From Streptomyces sp. 378 (GTDB lineage Bacteria > Actinomycetota > Actinomycetes > Streptomycetales > Streptomycetaceae): a stretch of DNA of 64,000 nucleotides. Under the pieces are notes generated by a model, which made no database searches, was not told the origin of the DNA, and saw only the letters and a program-made list of their open reading frames with translations. Where the stretch lies: assembly GCF_030124145.1 (NCBI RefSeq), contig NZ_JASKMS010000004.1, positions 248,001-312,000 of the forward strand, given 5' to 3'. The position numbers and the translations under genes are program-made. Each line of letters starts with the position of its first letter. The stretch's first letter is position 1. Shown here piece after piece: positions 52,301-61,533 of the stretch.

Positions 52301-52526
52301 CCCGGGCGTAACGCTGCCCGAAGGTCTGCTGACCGGCCGCCGCCTCGTCCAGGGCGCGCGTGTAGGCCTCGTACTCCTCGGACGCGCTCCGCGCCATCGT
52401 GTCGAGCGCCCCGCGCGCCCGCGCCAGCAGCACCTTCCCGTCACTGCGCCCGCCCGAGCGGCGCACCTCCTCCTCCACGGCCCGCACCAACAACCGCTCG
52501 GCCTCCGCCCGATGACCGTCCCGCAT
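49329..52526 (-). CDS. Large NB-ARC ATPase with TPR repeats
   Basis: 1065 residues. The first ~130 include a helical part and an Ala/Gly-rich hydrophobic stretch (GTALLVAGVAAVAAVAADMAL). The NTPase follows: Walker A HGTPGSGRTTLA (~245-256), Walker B LPVTVVLDDAAD (~330), GLPLAL (~425) and a winged helix (LTEAGLIDHVRGDRYRLHDLVRSFA). Residues ~590-1000 are tetratricopeptide-type repeats (RTRDARGEAWALTQLARALL). STAND-class ATPases act as signalling switches or immune sensors. ATG 52526 follows GAGGGGGACGTG; the frame stays open further upstream without homology. Confidence 0.88.
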   Translation of the reverse strand: MRDGHRAEAERLLVRAVEEEVRRSGGRSDGKVLLARARGALDTMARSASEEYEAYTRALDEAAAGQQTFGQRYAREGAGTALLVAGVAAVAAVAADMALGTGAGTALGAGATVGVAGAAATVVKVVGSHLPAASRRAGAASQPGGPEQLRLQWLTALEVRGIRPFLDQQRVLAASTGPKKTGPRLRGADKSAAARGRNVLEQSFGQLPEPAEPFAGRRHELAQIRQWVQAARASTETQPTVVVLHGTPGSGRTTLAVHATHDLKDYFRGACVVDLRADGPGESPLSTRDALLHLLNRLGAPREQLLFRERSSPDQQVKRLSELYHQHLTGLPVTVVLDDAADAEQIRALVPERSDSLVLVTARGPLEPAGLPARVHQLAVAPLDAAGAEELLGAVAQDRSGPYDAESADRLRELCGGLPLALRAAGSCLGPRSPRALAADLAAYGPVEPVERALWLRYTDQSETVRRLLRRLALAGRASLGAAAAAALLATDEAEAKRHLRALTEAGLIDHVRGDRYRLHDLVRSFAQARLLDEEEPTERTAAQERLIVNYAELADSVLRMVDGNMSTRTNRFSPYGFTSLDEALRWLDDESSFITAALRHAEGVDQAAVLNLLGALCDYCLLRGDLYRLGEISELAQAVDEGLLVRSVQWRTGIAARQLGELDKARTTLTSVVDLYREAHHDAGAARALCSLGITLHHQGNLTEASEKLREALALQASPALAVDRAWTMHALAAVERDRARLAEALELLTESLVLHRRGESVHGQAWAHFQLGQLGLRMGDVPRAESELRAALELYGRTRDARGEAWALTQLARALLVAGDASPAVEELRGAAARHRDNEDARGEAWTLYYLGQALEETGSLDQAVRELERARTMFSRMRDVYGLACARHHSARVTRDQRAAQTGSLRNSGFARQLLVDARADFRRIGVAHGEAWTCLELAVVDAGNARTQQALGLCDEAVELFASYGDRRGGDWARFLRCTLLPYAAPGGVEIGTAVAQEELAQLSRAGHPLRDQKLDDYLDAYQLLLERGITLEAGWQAWRLGMVPNRHAREVMGVAVEPKP

Positions 52527-52823
52527 GTCACGTCCCCCTCCGGCCACAACTCCTGTGCTTAGGAGTGTCCTTGGTGGGAGGCATGAGCGCGAGGGGGCGA
52601 CGATCAACGTGTGCGGTCCGGTGACTCGGCTCCGGGGGGCTGGGCGCTCCTGTGTACGAGTGCCGGGCCGGCTGTCGGAAGGGGCGTCAAGGCGGCCACG
52701 CCCGGGATCACTCCCGAGTCGAGCCCGTCCGGCGTGGCCCGGGCCCCGTGACAACGGCAGGGGCGGCGGCGGGCGGGGAACGCGTTCCGCTGCCGGGTGG
52801 CCGTCGTGAGGCAGGATGGAAGC

Positions 52824-54857
52824 ATGCCGAACCGACTGGCTCATGAGACGTCCCCGTACCTGCTCCAGCACGCCGACAACCCCGTCGACTGGTGGCCCTG
52901 GTCGGAAGGGGCCTTCGAAGAGGCGCGTCGACGGGGTGTCCCGGTGCACCTGAGTGTCGGCTACTCCAGTTGCCACTGGTGCCACGTCCTGGCGAAGGAG
53001 AGTTTCCAGGACGAGGAGACGGCCGCCGTGATGAACGAGCACTTCGTCAACATCAAGGTCGATCGCGAAGAGCGCCCCGACGTGGACGCCGTGTACATGG
53101 AGGCCGTGCAGGCGGCGACCGGGCAGGGTGGCTGGCCCATGACCGTCTTCCTCACCCCGGACGCCGAGCCGTTCTACTTCGGTACGTACTTCCCGCCCGC
53201 CCCCCGCCAGGGCATGCCCTCGTTCCGGCAGGTGCTCCAGGGCGTGCACCAGGCGTGGGACGAGCGGCGGGACGAGGTGACCGAGGTCGCCGGGAAGATC
53301 GTCCGGGATCTGGCCGGGCGGGAGATCTCCTACGGCGACGCGCGGACCCCCGGTGAGGAGGAGCTCGCGCAGGCGCTGCTCGGGCTGACCCGGGAGTACG
53401 ACCCGCAGCGCGGCGGTTTCGGCGGGGCTCCGAAGTTCCCGCCGTCCATGGTGCTGGAGTTCCTGCTGCGTCACCATGCGCGCACCGGTGCGCAGGGGGC
53501 ACTGGAGATGGCGCGGGACACCTGTGAGCGCATGGCCCGGGGCGGTCTGTACGACCAGCTCGGGGGCGGCTTCGCCCGCTACTCGGTCGACCGTGACTGG
53601 GTCGTGCCGCACTTCGAGAAGATGCTGTACGACAACGCCCTGCTGTGCCGGGTGTACGCCCATCTCTGGCGCGCCACCGGCTCGGAGCTCGCGCGCCGGG
53701 TCGCCCTGGAGACCGCCGACTTCATGGTGCGTGAACTGCGCACGAGTGAGGGCGGGTTCGCCTCGGCGCTGGACGCCGACAGCGATGACGGCACCGGTCA
53801 GCACGTCGAGGGCGCCTACTACGTGTGGACGCCCGAGCAGTTGCGGGAGGTGCTGGGCGAGGAGGACGCCGAACTGGCGGCCGAGCACTTCGGTGTGACC
53901 GAGGAGGGCACGTTCGAGGAGGGCGCGTCCGTTCTCCAGCTCCCGGTGCGCGAGGGCGTGTTCGACGCGGAGAAGATCGCTTCGATCTCGCAGCGGCTGC
54001 TGGTGAAGCGGGCCGAGCGGCCCGCGCCCGGCCGGGACGACAAGGTGGTGGCGGCCTGGAACGGGCTGGCGATCGCCGCGCTCGCCGAGACGGGTGCCTA
54101 CTTCGACCGGCCCGACCTGGTCGAGGCCGCCGTCGCCGCCGCCGATCTCCTGGTCCGGCTGCATCTGGACGAGCAGGCCCGGCTCACCCGTACCAGCAAG
54201 GACGGGCAGGCCGGTGCCAACGCGGGTGTCCTGGAGGACTACGCGGACGTGGCGGAGGGCTTCCTCGCGCTCGCGTCCGTCACCGGTGAGGGTGTCTGGC
54301 TGGAGTTCGCCGGCTTCCTCGTCGACCACGTCCTGGCCCGCTTCACCGACCCGGAGTCGGGCTCGCTGTACGACACGGCGGCCGACGCCGAGCGGCTGAT
54401 CCGCCGTCCGCAGGACCCGACCGACAACGCCGCCCCGTCCGGTTGGACCGCTGCGGCCGGTGCCCTGCTGGGGTACGCCGCACACACCGGCTCCGAGCCG
54501 CACCGCACGGCCGCGGAGAAGGCCCTCGGTGTCGTCAAGGCGCTCGGGCCGCGGGTGCCGCGCTTCATCGGCTGGGGGCTCGCCGTAGCGGAGGCCGTGC
54601 TGGACGGTCCGCGGGAAGTCGCAGTCGTGGGGCCGTCGCTCGACGACGAGGGCACAAGGTCACTGCACCGCACGGCACTTCTGGGGACCGCGCCGGGTGC
54701 GGTCGTCGCCGTCGGCGCCCCGGGGAGCGATGAGTTCCCGCTGCTCAGCGACCGTCCGCTGGTCGGCGGTGAACCGGCGGCCTACGTCTGCCGTAACTTC
54801 ACGTGTGACGCGCCGACAACGGAAGTTGAACGGTTGCGTGCGGTGCTGAGCGACTGA
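52824..54857 (+). CDS. DUF255 thioredoxin-domain protein (YyaL/spermatogenesis-associated-20 type)
   Basis: 677 residues, standard length. N-terminal thioredoxin-like domain starting [20 protein letters not shown] with the CHWCH motif (~52-56) and [16 protein letters not shown] [17 protein letters not shown]; the remainder is an (alpha/alpha)6 barrel with [26 protein letters not shown]. Widespread, with no settled function. ATG 52824 follows GGATGGA. Confidence 0.93.
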   Translation: MPNRLAHETSPYLLQHADNPVDWWPWSEGAFEEARRRGVPVHLSVGYSSCHWCHVLAKESFQDEETAAVMNEHFVNIKVDREERPDVDAVYMEAVQAATGQGGWPMTVFLTPDAEPFYFGTYFPPAPRQGMPSFRQVLQGVHQAWDERRDEVTEVAGKIVRDLAGREISYGDARTPGEEELAQALLGLTREYDPQRGGFGGAPKFPPSMVLEFLLRHHARTGAQGALEMARDTCERMARGGLYDQLGGGFARYSVDRDWVVPHFEKMLYDNALLCRVYAHLWRATGSELARRVALETADFMVRELRTSEGGFASALDADSDDGTGQHVEGAYYVWTPEQLREVLGEEDAELAAEHFGVTEEGTFEEGASVLQLPVREGVFDAEKIASISQRLLVKRAERPAPGRDDKVVAAWNGLAIAALAETGAYFDRPDLVEAAVAAADLLVRLHLDEQARLTRTSKDGQAGANAGVLEDYADVAEGFLALASVTGEGVWLEFAGFLVDHVLARFTDPESGSLYDTAADAERLIRRPQDPTDNAAPSGWTAAAGALLGYAAHTGSEPHRTAAEKALGVVKALGPRVPRFIGWGLAVAEAVLDGPREVAVVGPSLDDEGTRSLHRTALLGTAPGAVVAVGAPGSDEFPLLSDRPLVGGEPAAYVCRNFTCDAPTTEVERLRAVLSD

Positions 54858-55003
54858 AGTCGGGAATCAACGGAAACACGCTCTTTATCTGAACAGCCCC
54901 CAGGTTTCACAGTTCCCCCCTAATCTCTGCACAGTGACGTGACGGGAGGGGCCGCACCGGCACACCGTCACGACCGGGGGCTCTGGGATCTGGGGGGATC
55001 TTC

Positions 55004-56293
55004 TTGCTGACGTCTGTCTTCATCGCCGCGGTTTCACTTGCTCTGTTCTGGATGGCGGCGTTCACGCTGTGGTGGCAGATGCACGCCTGGCGCACGCCGG
55101 AAGTGCTCGCCTCCACCCGGTTCAGCAGTCCGGACGGGGACGAACACGTCTCCTTCTCGCTGTTACTGCCCGCGCGGCACGAACAGGCCGTGCTGGACCA
55201 CACGATCCGGCGGCTGCTGGAGTCGAGCCACACCGACTTCGAGATCATCGTGATCGTCGGGCACGACGACCCGGAGACCACCGCGGTGGCCGAACAGGCC
55301 GCCGCGCGTGACGCACGGGTCCGGGTGGTCGTCGACACGCACGAGAGGAAGAACAAGCCGAAGGCCATGAACACGGCGCTGCCGCACTGCCGCGGCGACG
55401 TCGTCGGGGTCTTCGACGCGGAGGACCAGGTCCATCCCGAGCTCCTCGCCCACGTCGACCACGCCTTCCGCACCACCGGCGCGGACGTCGTCCAGGGCGG
55501 GGTGCAGCTGATCAACTTCCACTCCAGCTGGTACAGCCTGCGCAACTGCCTGGAGTACTTCTTCTGGTTCCGCTCGCGGCTCCACCTGCACGCGCAGAAA
55601 GGATTCATTCCGCTCGGCGGCAACACCGTCTTCGTCCGCACGGACGTCCTGCGGGAAGCCGACGGCTGGGACCCGAACTGCCTCGCCGAGGACTGCGACC
55701 TGGGCGTACGCCTGTCCAGCGTCGGCAAGAAGGTCGTCGTCGCCTACGACTCCGACATGGTGACCCGGGAGGAGACCCCGGGCTCGCTGATGTCCCTGCT
55801 GAAGCAGCGCACCCGCTGGAACCAGGGATTCCTTCAGGTGTACCGGAAGAAGGACTGGAAGCAACTGCCCACCCTGGGGCAGCGGCTGCTCGCCCGCTAC
55901 ACCCTGATGACGCCGTTCATGCAGGCCTTCACCGGTCTGATCATCCCGCTGAACGTGGCGATCGCGCTGTTCCTGGACGTGCCCGTCGGCATCGCCTTCA
56001 TCACCTTCCTGCCGGCCGTCACCGCCCTGGTCACCTTCGTCTTCGAGGTCGTCGGACTGCACGACTTCGGCAAGCAGTACGGCCTGCGCGTCCGCTTCGC
56101 GCACTACCTGAAACTGATCGTGGGCGGCCCCTTCTACCAGGTCCTGCTCGCCGGTGCGGCCGTCCGGGCCGTGTGGCGTGAGCAGCGCGGCCGCAACGAC
56201 TGGGAGCTGACGACCCATGTGGGCGCGCATCTCGGCGAGACGGCCGTGATCCGGCAGGACGTTCCCGTCACCCGAGAGGACGTTCCCGCGTGA
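55004..56293 (+). CDS. Membrane glycosyltransferase family 2
   Basis: 429 residues: one N-terminal helix, a cytoplasmic GT-A domain and about three C-terminal helices, as in processive synthases. Motifs: LLPARHEQAVLDHT, GVFDAEDQVHPE (DxD-like DAED, ~142), LAEDCDLG (acceptor-site ED) and KQRTRWNQGFLQV (QxxRW). A cellulose/hyaluronan-synthase-like polymer synthase. TTG 55004 follows GGGGGGAT. It opens a four-gene coupled operon ending in a galactose-oxidase-like enzyme. Confidence 0.88.
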   Translation: MLTSVFIAAVSLALFWMAAFTLWWQMHAWRTPEVLASTRFSSPDGDEHVSFSLLLPARHEQAVLDHTIRRLLESSHTDFEIIVIVGHDDPETTAVAEQAAARDARVRVVVDTHERKNKPKAMNTALPHCRGDVVGVFDAEDQVHPELLAHVDHAFRTTGADVVQGGVQLINFHSSWYSLRNCLEYFFWFRSRLHLHAQKGFIPLGGNTVFVRTDVLREADGWDPNCLAEDCDLGVRLSSVGKKVVVAYDSDMVTREETPGSLMSLLKQRTRWNQGFLQVYRKKDWKQLPTLGQRLLARYTLMTPFMQAFTGLIIPLNVAIALFLDVPVGIAFITFLPAVTALVTFVFEVVGLHDFGKQYGLRVRFAHYLKLIVGGPFYQVLLAGAAVRAVWREQRGRNDWELTTHVGAHLGETAVIRQDVPVTREDVPA

Positions 56294-57939
56294 CCTCCAC
56301 CCTTCCCGCGGTGACCGCTCCGAGGGTCCCCGCGCAGCGCCGGCCCGCGCCCCCCACCGGTGCGCACCGGCGACCGGAGCCGCCCAGCCGGCTGCGCTCC
56401 TCCCGGCCCGACCTGATCCTGTGCGGTGTCCTGCTCGTGGCGATCCTCGTCGTGCAGGGCTGGAACATCGCCGACTACCCGGCCCTCAGCGACGACGAGG
56501 GCACCTACCTCGCCCAGGCCTGGTCCGTGCAGCAGGGCAACGGCCTCGCCCACTACACCTACTGGTACGACCACCCGCCCCTCGGCTGGATCCAGATCGC
56601 CGTGCTGACCTGGATCCCGGCACTGATCAGCCCCGAGTCGATGACGGTGGGCACCATGCGCGCCGCGATGCTCGTGATCAGCGGCATCAGCGCGGTCCTG
56701 ATCTACGTCCTGGGCCGGCGCCTGGCGCTGCCCCGCTGGGCGGCGGCGCTCGGCATGGTGTTCTTCGGGCTCTCGCCGCTGTCGGTCGTGCTCCAGCGGG
56801 AGATCTTCCTCGACAACCTCGCGGTGATGTGGACGCTGCTGGCCTTCACGCTGGCCGCCTCCCCGAGCCGCCACCTCTGGCACCACTTCGGTGCGGGCAT
56901 CGCGGCCGCCACGGCCGTGCTCACCAAGGAGACGATGCTCGTCGTCCTGCCCGCGCTGTTCCTCACCATGTGGCGCCACAGCCACCGGGACACCCGCAAG
57001 TTCGCCCTGACCGGAGCCGTCACGGCCTGCGCCCTGATCGGCTTCTCCTACCCCCTGTTCGCCCTGCTCAAGGGCGAGTTGCTGCCGGGCAGCGGGCACG
57101 TGTCCCTCTGGGACGGCGTCAAGTACCAGATGACCCGACCCGGTTCGGGCTTCATCCTGGACCAGGGCTCCGGCTCCTGGGGCGTGCTCCAGTCGTGGCT
57201 GTACTACGACAGGATCCTGCCCCTCGGCGGCCTCGCGGGCGCCCTGCTCCTGCTCGTCACCTGGCGCTGGTCGGTCACCGCCCGCGCCCTGGCCGGACCC
57301 GCCCTGGCCGTGGCGATCCTCGCCGCTCTGGCGCTGCGCCCCAACGGCTACCTGCCCGCGATGTACGTCATCCAGGCCCTGCCGTTCCTCGCGCTCGTCC
57401 TCGCCGGAGGAACCGCGTCGGTCGCCCACGCGGTGCTGAGCCGCTGGCGCTCCGAGGCGGAGAAACGGTACGTCAGCGTGGGCCGGTACGCGCTCGCCGC
57501 CGTCCTCGCCCTGGCCGCCGGTGCCTACGTCGTCCCGCACTGGTACGACGGCGCCCGCATCGCCGTCACCACCGACGCCAACGCCCCCTACAAGGCCGCC
57601 TCCAAGTGGCTGGCCACCGAGGTCGAGGACCCGGAACGCACCCGCGTGCTGGTCGACGACGCGCTCTGGCTGGACCTGGTGCACCAGGGCTACCGGCCCG
57701 GCCTCGGCGTCATCTGGTTCTACAAGGCCGACCTCGACCCGGCGGTGACGAAGACGATGCCGCGCGGCTGGAAGGACCTCGACTACGTCGTCGCCTCGCC
57801 GACCGTGCGGCGTGACGCGGCCGACCTGCCCAACGTCAAGGCGGCCATGGAGCACTCGCACCCGGTCGCCACCTTCGGCACCGGCGAGGACCGCATCGAG
57901 ATCCGCCAGATCCAGACGTCCGCCGGAGGCGCGCGATGA
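56290..57939 (+). CDS. GT39/ArnT-like polytopic glycosyltransferase
   Basis: 549 residues with about 10-12 helices. The first extracellular loop carries the acidic motif SDDEGTYLAQAW (~72-83) and YWYDHPPLGW typical of polyprenol-phosphate-sugar-dependent transferases (PMT/ArnT family). It would transfer a sugar outside the membrane from the polyprenol donor made by the next gene. GTGA and ATGA overlaps join it to both neighbours. Confidence 0.88.
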   Translation: MTSTLPAVTAPRVPAQRRPAPPTGAHRRPEPPSRLRSSRPDLILCGVLLVAILVVQGWNIADYPALSDDEGTYLAQAWSVQQGNGLAHYTYWYDHPPLGWIQIAVLTWIPALISPESMTVGTMRAAMLVISGISAVLIYVLGRRLALPRWAAALGMVFFGLSPLSVVLQREIFLDNLAVMWTLLAFTLAASPSRHLWHHFGAGIAAATAVLTKETMLVVLPALFLTMWRHSHRDTRKFALTGAVTACALIGFSYPLFALLKGELLPGSGHVSLWDGVKYQMTRPGSGFILDQGSGSWGVLQSWLYYDRILPLGGLAGALLLLVTWRWSVTARALAGPALAVAILAALALRPNGYLPAMYVIQALPFLALVLAGGTASVAHAVLSRWRSEAEKRYVSVGRYALAAVLALAAGAYVVPHWYDGARIAVTTDANAPYKAASKWLATEVEDPERTRVLVDDALWLDLVHQGYRPGLGVIWFYKADLDPAVTKTMPRGWKDLDYVVASPTVRRDAADLPNVKAAMEHSHPVATFGTGEDRIEIRQIQTSAGGAR

Positions 57940-59144
57940 GCCAGGAGTCCACCGTCCCCGGCGAGGTCGTCGAGACCGCCGAGATCCCCGAACCGGGCGC
58001 CGTCACCATCGTCGTACCGACGTTCAACGAGTCGGCGAACGTACGGCAGTTGCTGCGCCAGATCACCGAGGCCGTCCCGGCCCGGCTGCCCTGCGAGGTC
58101 GTCTTCGTGGACGACTCCACCGACGACACGCCCGAGGTCATCGAGAAGGCGGCCCAGGACTGCCCGTTCCCCGTGACCGTGCTGCATCGCGAGGAGCCGG
58201 TGGGCGGACTCGGCGGCGCCGTCGTCGAGGGACTGAAGGCGGCCACGTCCGACTGGATCGTCGTCATGGACGGCGACTGCCAGCACCCGCCGTCCCTCGT
58301 GCCCGACCTGGTCGCCACCGGCGAGCGGGCGAACGCCGGGCTGGTCGTCGCCTCCCGGTACATCAAGGGCGGCAGCCGCGCCGGACTGGCGGGCAGCTAC
58401 CGCGTGTTCGTCTCGCGTGGGGCGACCTGGCTGACCAAGGCGCTGTTCCCGCGCCGGCTGCACGGCATCAGCGACCCGATGAGCGGCTTCTTCGCGATCC
58501 GCCGCAGCGCGGTCACCGCCGAGATCCTCCAGCCGCTCGGCTACAAGATCCTCCTCGAACTCGCCGTCCGCAGCCGTCCCCGCACGGTCACCGAGGTGCC
58601 CTTCGTCTTCCAGGACCGGTTCGCCGGGGAGTCCAAGTCCACCGCGCAGGAGGGCTTCCGGTTCCTGCGCCATCTGGCCGGTCTGCGTGCCGCCTCGCCG
58701 GTCGCGCGCATGGTCGGCTTCGGCCTGATCGGGCTCACCGGCTTCGTGCCGAACCTGGCCGGCCTGTGGGCGCTGACCGCCGCCGGCATGCACTACGTAC
58801 CGGCGGAAATCCTCGCCAACCAGCTCGGCGTCGCCTGGAACTTCTGGCTCATCGAGCACCTGCTGTTCCGCGAGCGGCGCCGGCACCGGCGCTGGTGGGA
58901 CCGGGCCGGGCGGTTCGCGCTGCTCGCCAACGCCGACCTGGTGCTGCGCATCCCGCTGATCGCCCTGTTCGTGCACCAGTTCCACCTGGGCGTGCTGTCG
59001 GCCACCGCGCTCGCGCTGGTGACGACGTTCGTCCTGCGCTTCGCCGGGACCGAAGCGCTGGTCTACCTGCCGCGCCGGGGACGCGAGAAGCCCGGTCGCG
59101 GGAGCACCGCACAGCAAGGAGAGCCGTGTGAACAGACGTCGTAG
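57936..59144 (+). CDS. Polyprenol-phosphate glycosyltransferase with GtrA domain
   Basis: 402 residues: GT2 catalytic domain (TIVVPTFNESANV, VFVDDSTDDT, VMDGDCQHPP with the DxD-like DGD ~105, ISDPMSGFFAIRR) of the dolichol-phosphate-mannose-synthase type, then about four helices of a GtrA domain (MVGFGLIGLTGFVPNLAGLWAL, core FGLIGLTGFVPNLAGLW). It loads a sugar on polyprenol phosphate and helps flip it, supplying the GT39-like partner. Confidence 0.9.
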   Translation: MSQESTVPGEVVETAEIPEPGAVTIVVPTFNESANVRQLLRQITEAVPARLPCEVVFVDDSTDDTPEVIEKAAQDCPFPVTVLHREEPVGGLGGAVVEGLKAATSDWIVVMDGDCQHPPSLVPDLVATGERANAGLVVASRYIKGGSRAGLAGSYRVFVSRGATWLTKALFPRRLHGISDPMSGFFAIRRSAVTAEILQPLGYKILLELAVRSRPRTVTEVPFVFQDRFAGESKSTAQEGFRFLRHLAGLRAASPVARMVGFGLIGLTGFVPNLAGLWALTAAGMHYVPAEILANQLGVAWNFWLIEHLLFRERRRHRRWWDRAGRFALLANADLVLRIPLIALFVHQFHLGVLSATALALVTTFVLRFAGTEALVYLPRRGREKPGRGSTAQQGEPCEQTS

Positions 59145-61533
59145 ACGTACCGCATTCCTGGCCGTGGCGGGCCTCACCGCCGGCCTGCTCCTGACCGCAC
59201 CCCAGTCCGCCTCCGCCGCCAACCTCATCAAGAACCCGGGCTTCGAGACCGCCGGCACCGGCGACATGCCGTACTGCTGGAAGAAGTCCGGCTGGGGCGA
59301 CAACGACTTCACCTTCACCACCACGGCCGACGCGCACACCGGCGCCAAGGCCATGAAGGTCGAGCTGACCCGCCGCGCCGACGGTGACCGCAAGGCCCTG
59401 ATCACCGAGTCCGCCGAGTGCGCGCCGGTGGTGACGCCGGGCAAGCAGTACGACCTCGGCCTCTGGTACAAGACGACCACACCCGACGCGGCGATCACCC
59501 TGTTCCGGCACGACACCACGGCCGGCTGGCAGTACTGGACCGACCTCAAGACCCTGGACCTGGCCGGGGACTGGACCGAGGCCACCGTCCGCACCCCCGA
59601 GGTCCCGGCCGGCACCGACCGCATCTCCTGGGGCGTCTCCGTCTACGGCACGGGCTCCGCCACCACCGACGACTACACGATGGACCAGGTGCCCGACCCG
59701 GTCCTGCCCCCGGAGTGCACCGGCACCGCCGAGCAGTGCGCGAACGGCAGGTGGGACGTGCTGCCCACGCAGAACCCGGTCCGCTCGATGCACTCGGTCG
59801 TCCTGCACAACGGCAAGGTGCTGCTGATCGCGGGCTCCGGCAACGACGAGTCGATGTTCGAGGCCGGCACCTTCACCTCGGCGGTGTACGACCCGGCGAA
59901 CGGCTCCTACAAGATCATCCCCACGCCCAAGGACATGTTCTGCGCCGGGCACGTCCAGCTCCAGGACGGCCGGGTGCTGGTCATGAGCGGCAACAAGGGC
60001 TATCCCACGGCGGACGGCCGCGTCGGCTACCAGGGTTACAAGGACTCGTACGTCTTCGACCCGGAGACCGAGACCTACTCCAAGACCAACGACATGAACG
60101 ACGGCCACTGGTACCCGTCGGCCACGATCCTCGGCAACGGCGACGTCATCTCCTTCGGCGGCCTGAAGGAGGACTCCACCGGCTCGGTCACCGCCGAGCT
60201 GTTCTCCGAGGCCGAGCAGCGGTGGCAGCCGCTGTGGAAGGTCAACCAGACCTGGTCCTACTGGGGTCTGTACCCGTCGATGATCCTGATGCAGGACGGC
60301 CGCCTCTTCTACTCGGGCAGCCACGTCTTCGGCAACAACATCCCCGGCACCGGCTCGGCGATCTACGACTACGGCGCCAACACCATCACGCAGGTACCGG
60401 GCCTGCAGAACAAGGACGAGCGCGACCAGTCGGCGAGCGTGCTGCTGCCCCCGGCGCAGGACCAGAAGGTCCTCACTCTCGGCGGCGGCAACATCGACTC
60501 CAACCCGGAGGCGAACCGCCTGACCGACATCATCGACCTCAAGCAGCCGAACCCGTCGTACGTGGCCGGGCCGCCCATCCCGCAGGGCACGGTCGACCTC
60601 GGCAACGGCCCGGTCCCGCAGACCGGGAACCAGGGCAAGATGTACGTCTCGGCGGTGCTCCTGCCCGACGGCAAGGTGCTGGAGACGGGCGGCGCGCTGC
60701 ACAACCGCGCCAACCCGGTGTACGAGACGTCGCTCTTCGACCCGGAGTCGGAGACCTTCGACCCGGTGGCCGTCGACCCCGAGGCACGCGGCTACCACGC
60801 CTCGGCGTTCCTGCTCCCCGACGGCCGGGTGATGACCACCGGCGACAACCCGGGCAACGGCTCCTGGAACCACGACGTGTCGGTCTACAGCCCGCCCTAC
60901 CTGTTCAAGGGCCCGCGCCCGCAGATCACGTCGGTCATCGACACCGAGTGGAACTACGGCGACACCCAGCGGATCACCGTCGACCGGCCCATCGCCAAGG
61001 CCGAGCTGATCCGCCCGGCCGCCGTCACCCACTCCTCGGACCCGAACCAGCGGTTCGTGGACCTGCCGCTGTCCGTCGACGGCAACAACGTCGACCTGAA
61101 CGTGACGAGCAACCCCAACCTGGCCCCGCCCGGCTGGTACATGCTCTTCGCGGTCGACGCCAACGGGGTGCCGTCGGTGGCGAAGTGGGTGCACCTCCAG
61201 GGCCCGCAGGCGCTCAGGGCGACGGACGCCTCGGCCCACGTCCACGACTTCGCGGACGAGCCGGAGGGGAAGGTGGTCAAGCCCGGCAAGAAGCGCACCG
61301 CGCAGAAGGTCAGCCCGACGATCTCCGGCTGTGACCGGCACTACGGCTCGATCAACGTCTGCGTGCCGACCGACTTCCCCGCGGAGGTCAAGAAGACGAC
61401 GGCCGCACGCTGCAAGTGGCTCAAGGCGAACGACTACGGCCGCCTGAAGGTCAACGGCAAGGACGACCCGCTGGGCCTGGACCGCAACCGGGACGGGACC
61501 GCCTGCGGCAAGGGCGACGTGAAACGCTCTTAG
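59128..61533 (+). CDS. Secreted galactose-oxidase-like copper-radical oxidase (GlxA-like) with Excalibur domain
   Basis: 801 residues. Signal peptide with twin-arginine-like start (RRRRRTAFLAVAG) and AXA site near residue 30. Then a carbohydrate-binding-like domain (~31-190), a Kelch beta-propeller with the copper-radical residues (Cys in DMFCAGHVQL, Tyr-His in RGYHASAFLLPDGR, His in AAVTHSSDPNQRFV) and a C-terminal DUF1929 fold. The last ~60 residues form an Excalibur calcium-binding motif (DPLGLDRNRDGTACG). About 150 residues longer than Streptomyces GlxA. Oxidises an alcohol, likely on the glycan made by this operon. Confidence 0.88.
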   Translation: MNRRRRRTAFLAVAGLTAGLLLTAPQSASAANLIKNPGFETAGTGDMPYCWKKSGWGDNDFTFTTTADAHTGAKAMKVELTRRADGDRKALITESAECAPVVTPGKQYDLGLWYKTTTPDAAITLFRHDTTAGWQYWTDLKTLDLAGDWTEATVRTPEVPAGTDRISWGVSVYGTGSATTDDYTMDQVPDPVLPPECTGTAEQCANGRWDVLPTQNPVRSMHSVVLHNGKVLLIAGSGNDESMFEAGTFTSAVYDPANGSYKIIPTPKDMFCAGHVQLQDGRVLVMSGNKGYPTADGRVGYQGYKDSYVFDPETETYSKTNDMNDGHWYPSATILGNGDVISFGGLKEDSTGSVTAELFSEAEQRWQPLWKVNQTWSYWGLYPSMILMQDGRLFYSGSHVFGNNIPGTGSAIYDYGANTITQVPGLQNKDERDQSASVLLPPAQDQKVLTLGGGNIDSNPEANRLTDIIDLKQPNPSYVAGPPIPQGTVDLGNGPVPQTGNQGKMYVSAVLLPDGKVLETGGALHNRANPVYETSLFDPESETFDPVAVDPEARGYHASAFLLPDGRVMTTGDNPGNGSWNHDVSVYSPPYLFKGPRPQITSVIDTEWNYGDTQRITVDRPIAKAELIRPAAVTHSSDPNQRFVDLPLSVDGNNVDLNVTSNPNLAPPGWYMLFAVDANGVPSVAKWVHLQGPQALRATDASAHVHDFADEPEGKVVKPGKKRTAQKVSPTISGCDRHYGSINVCVPTDFPAEVKKTTAARCKWLKANDYGRLKVNGKDDPLGLDRNRDGTACGKGDVKRS

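Noticed and set aside
52527..54503. Upstream extension of the NB-ARC protein by ~650 residues
   Set aside because: This frame is antisense to the DUF255 gene. The ATG at 52526 has a strong ribosome-binding site and begins the conserved protein.
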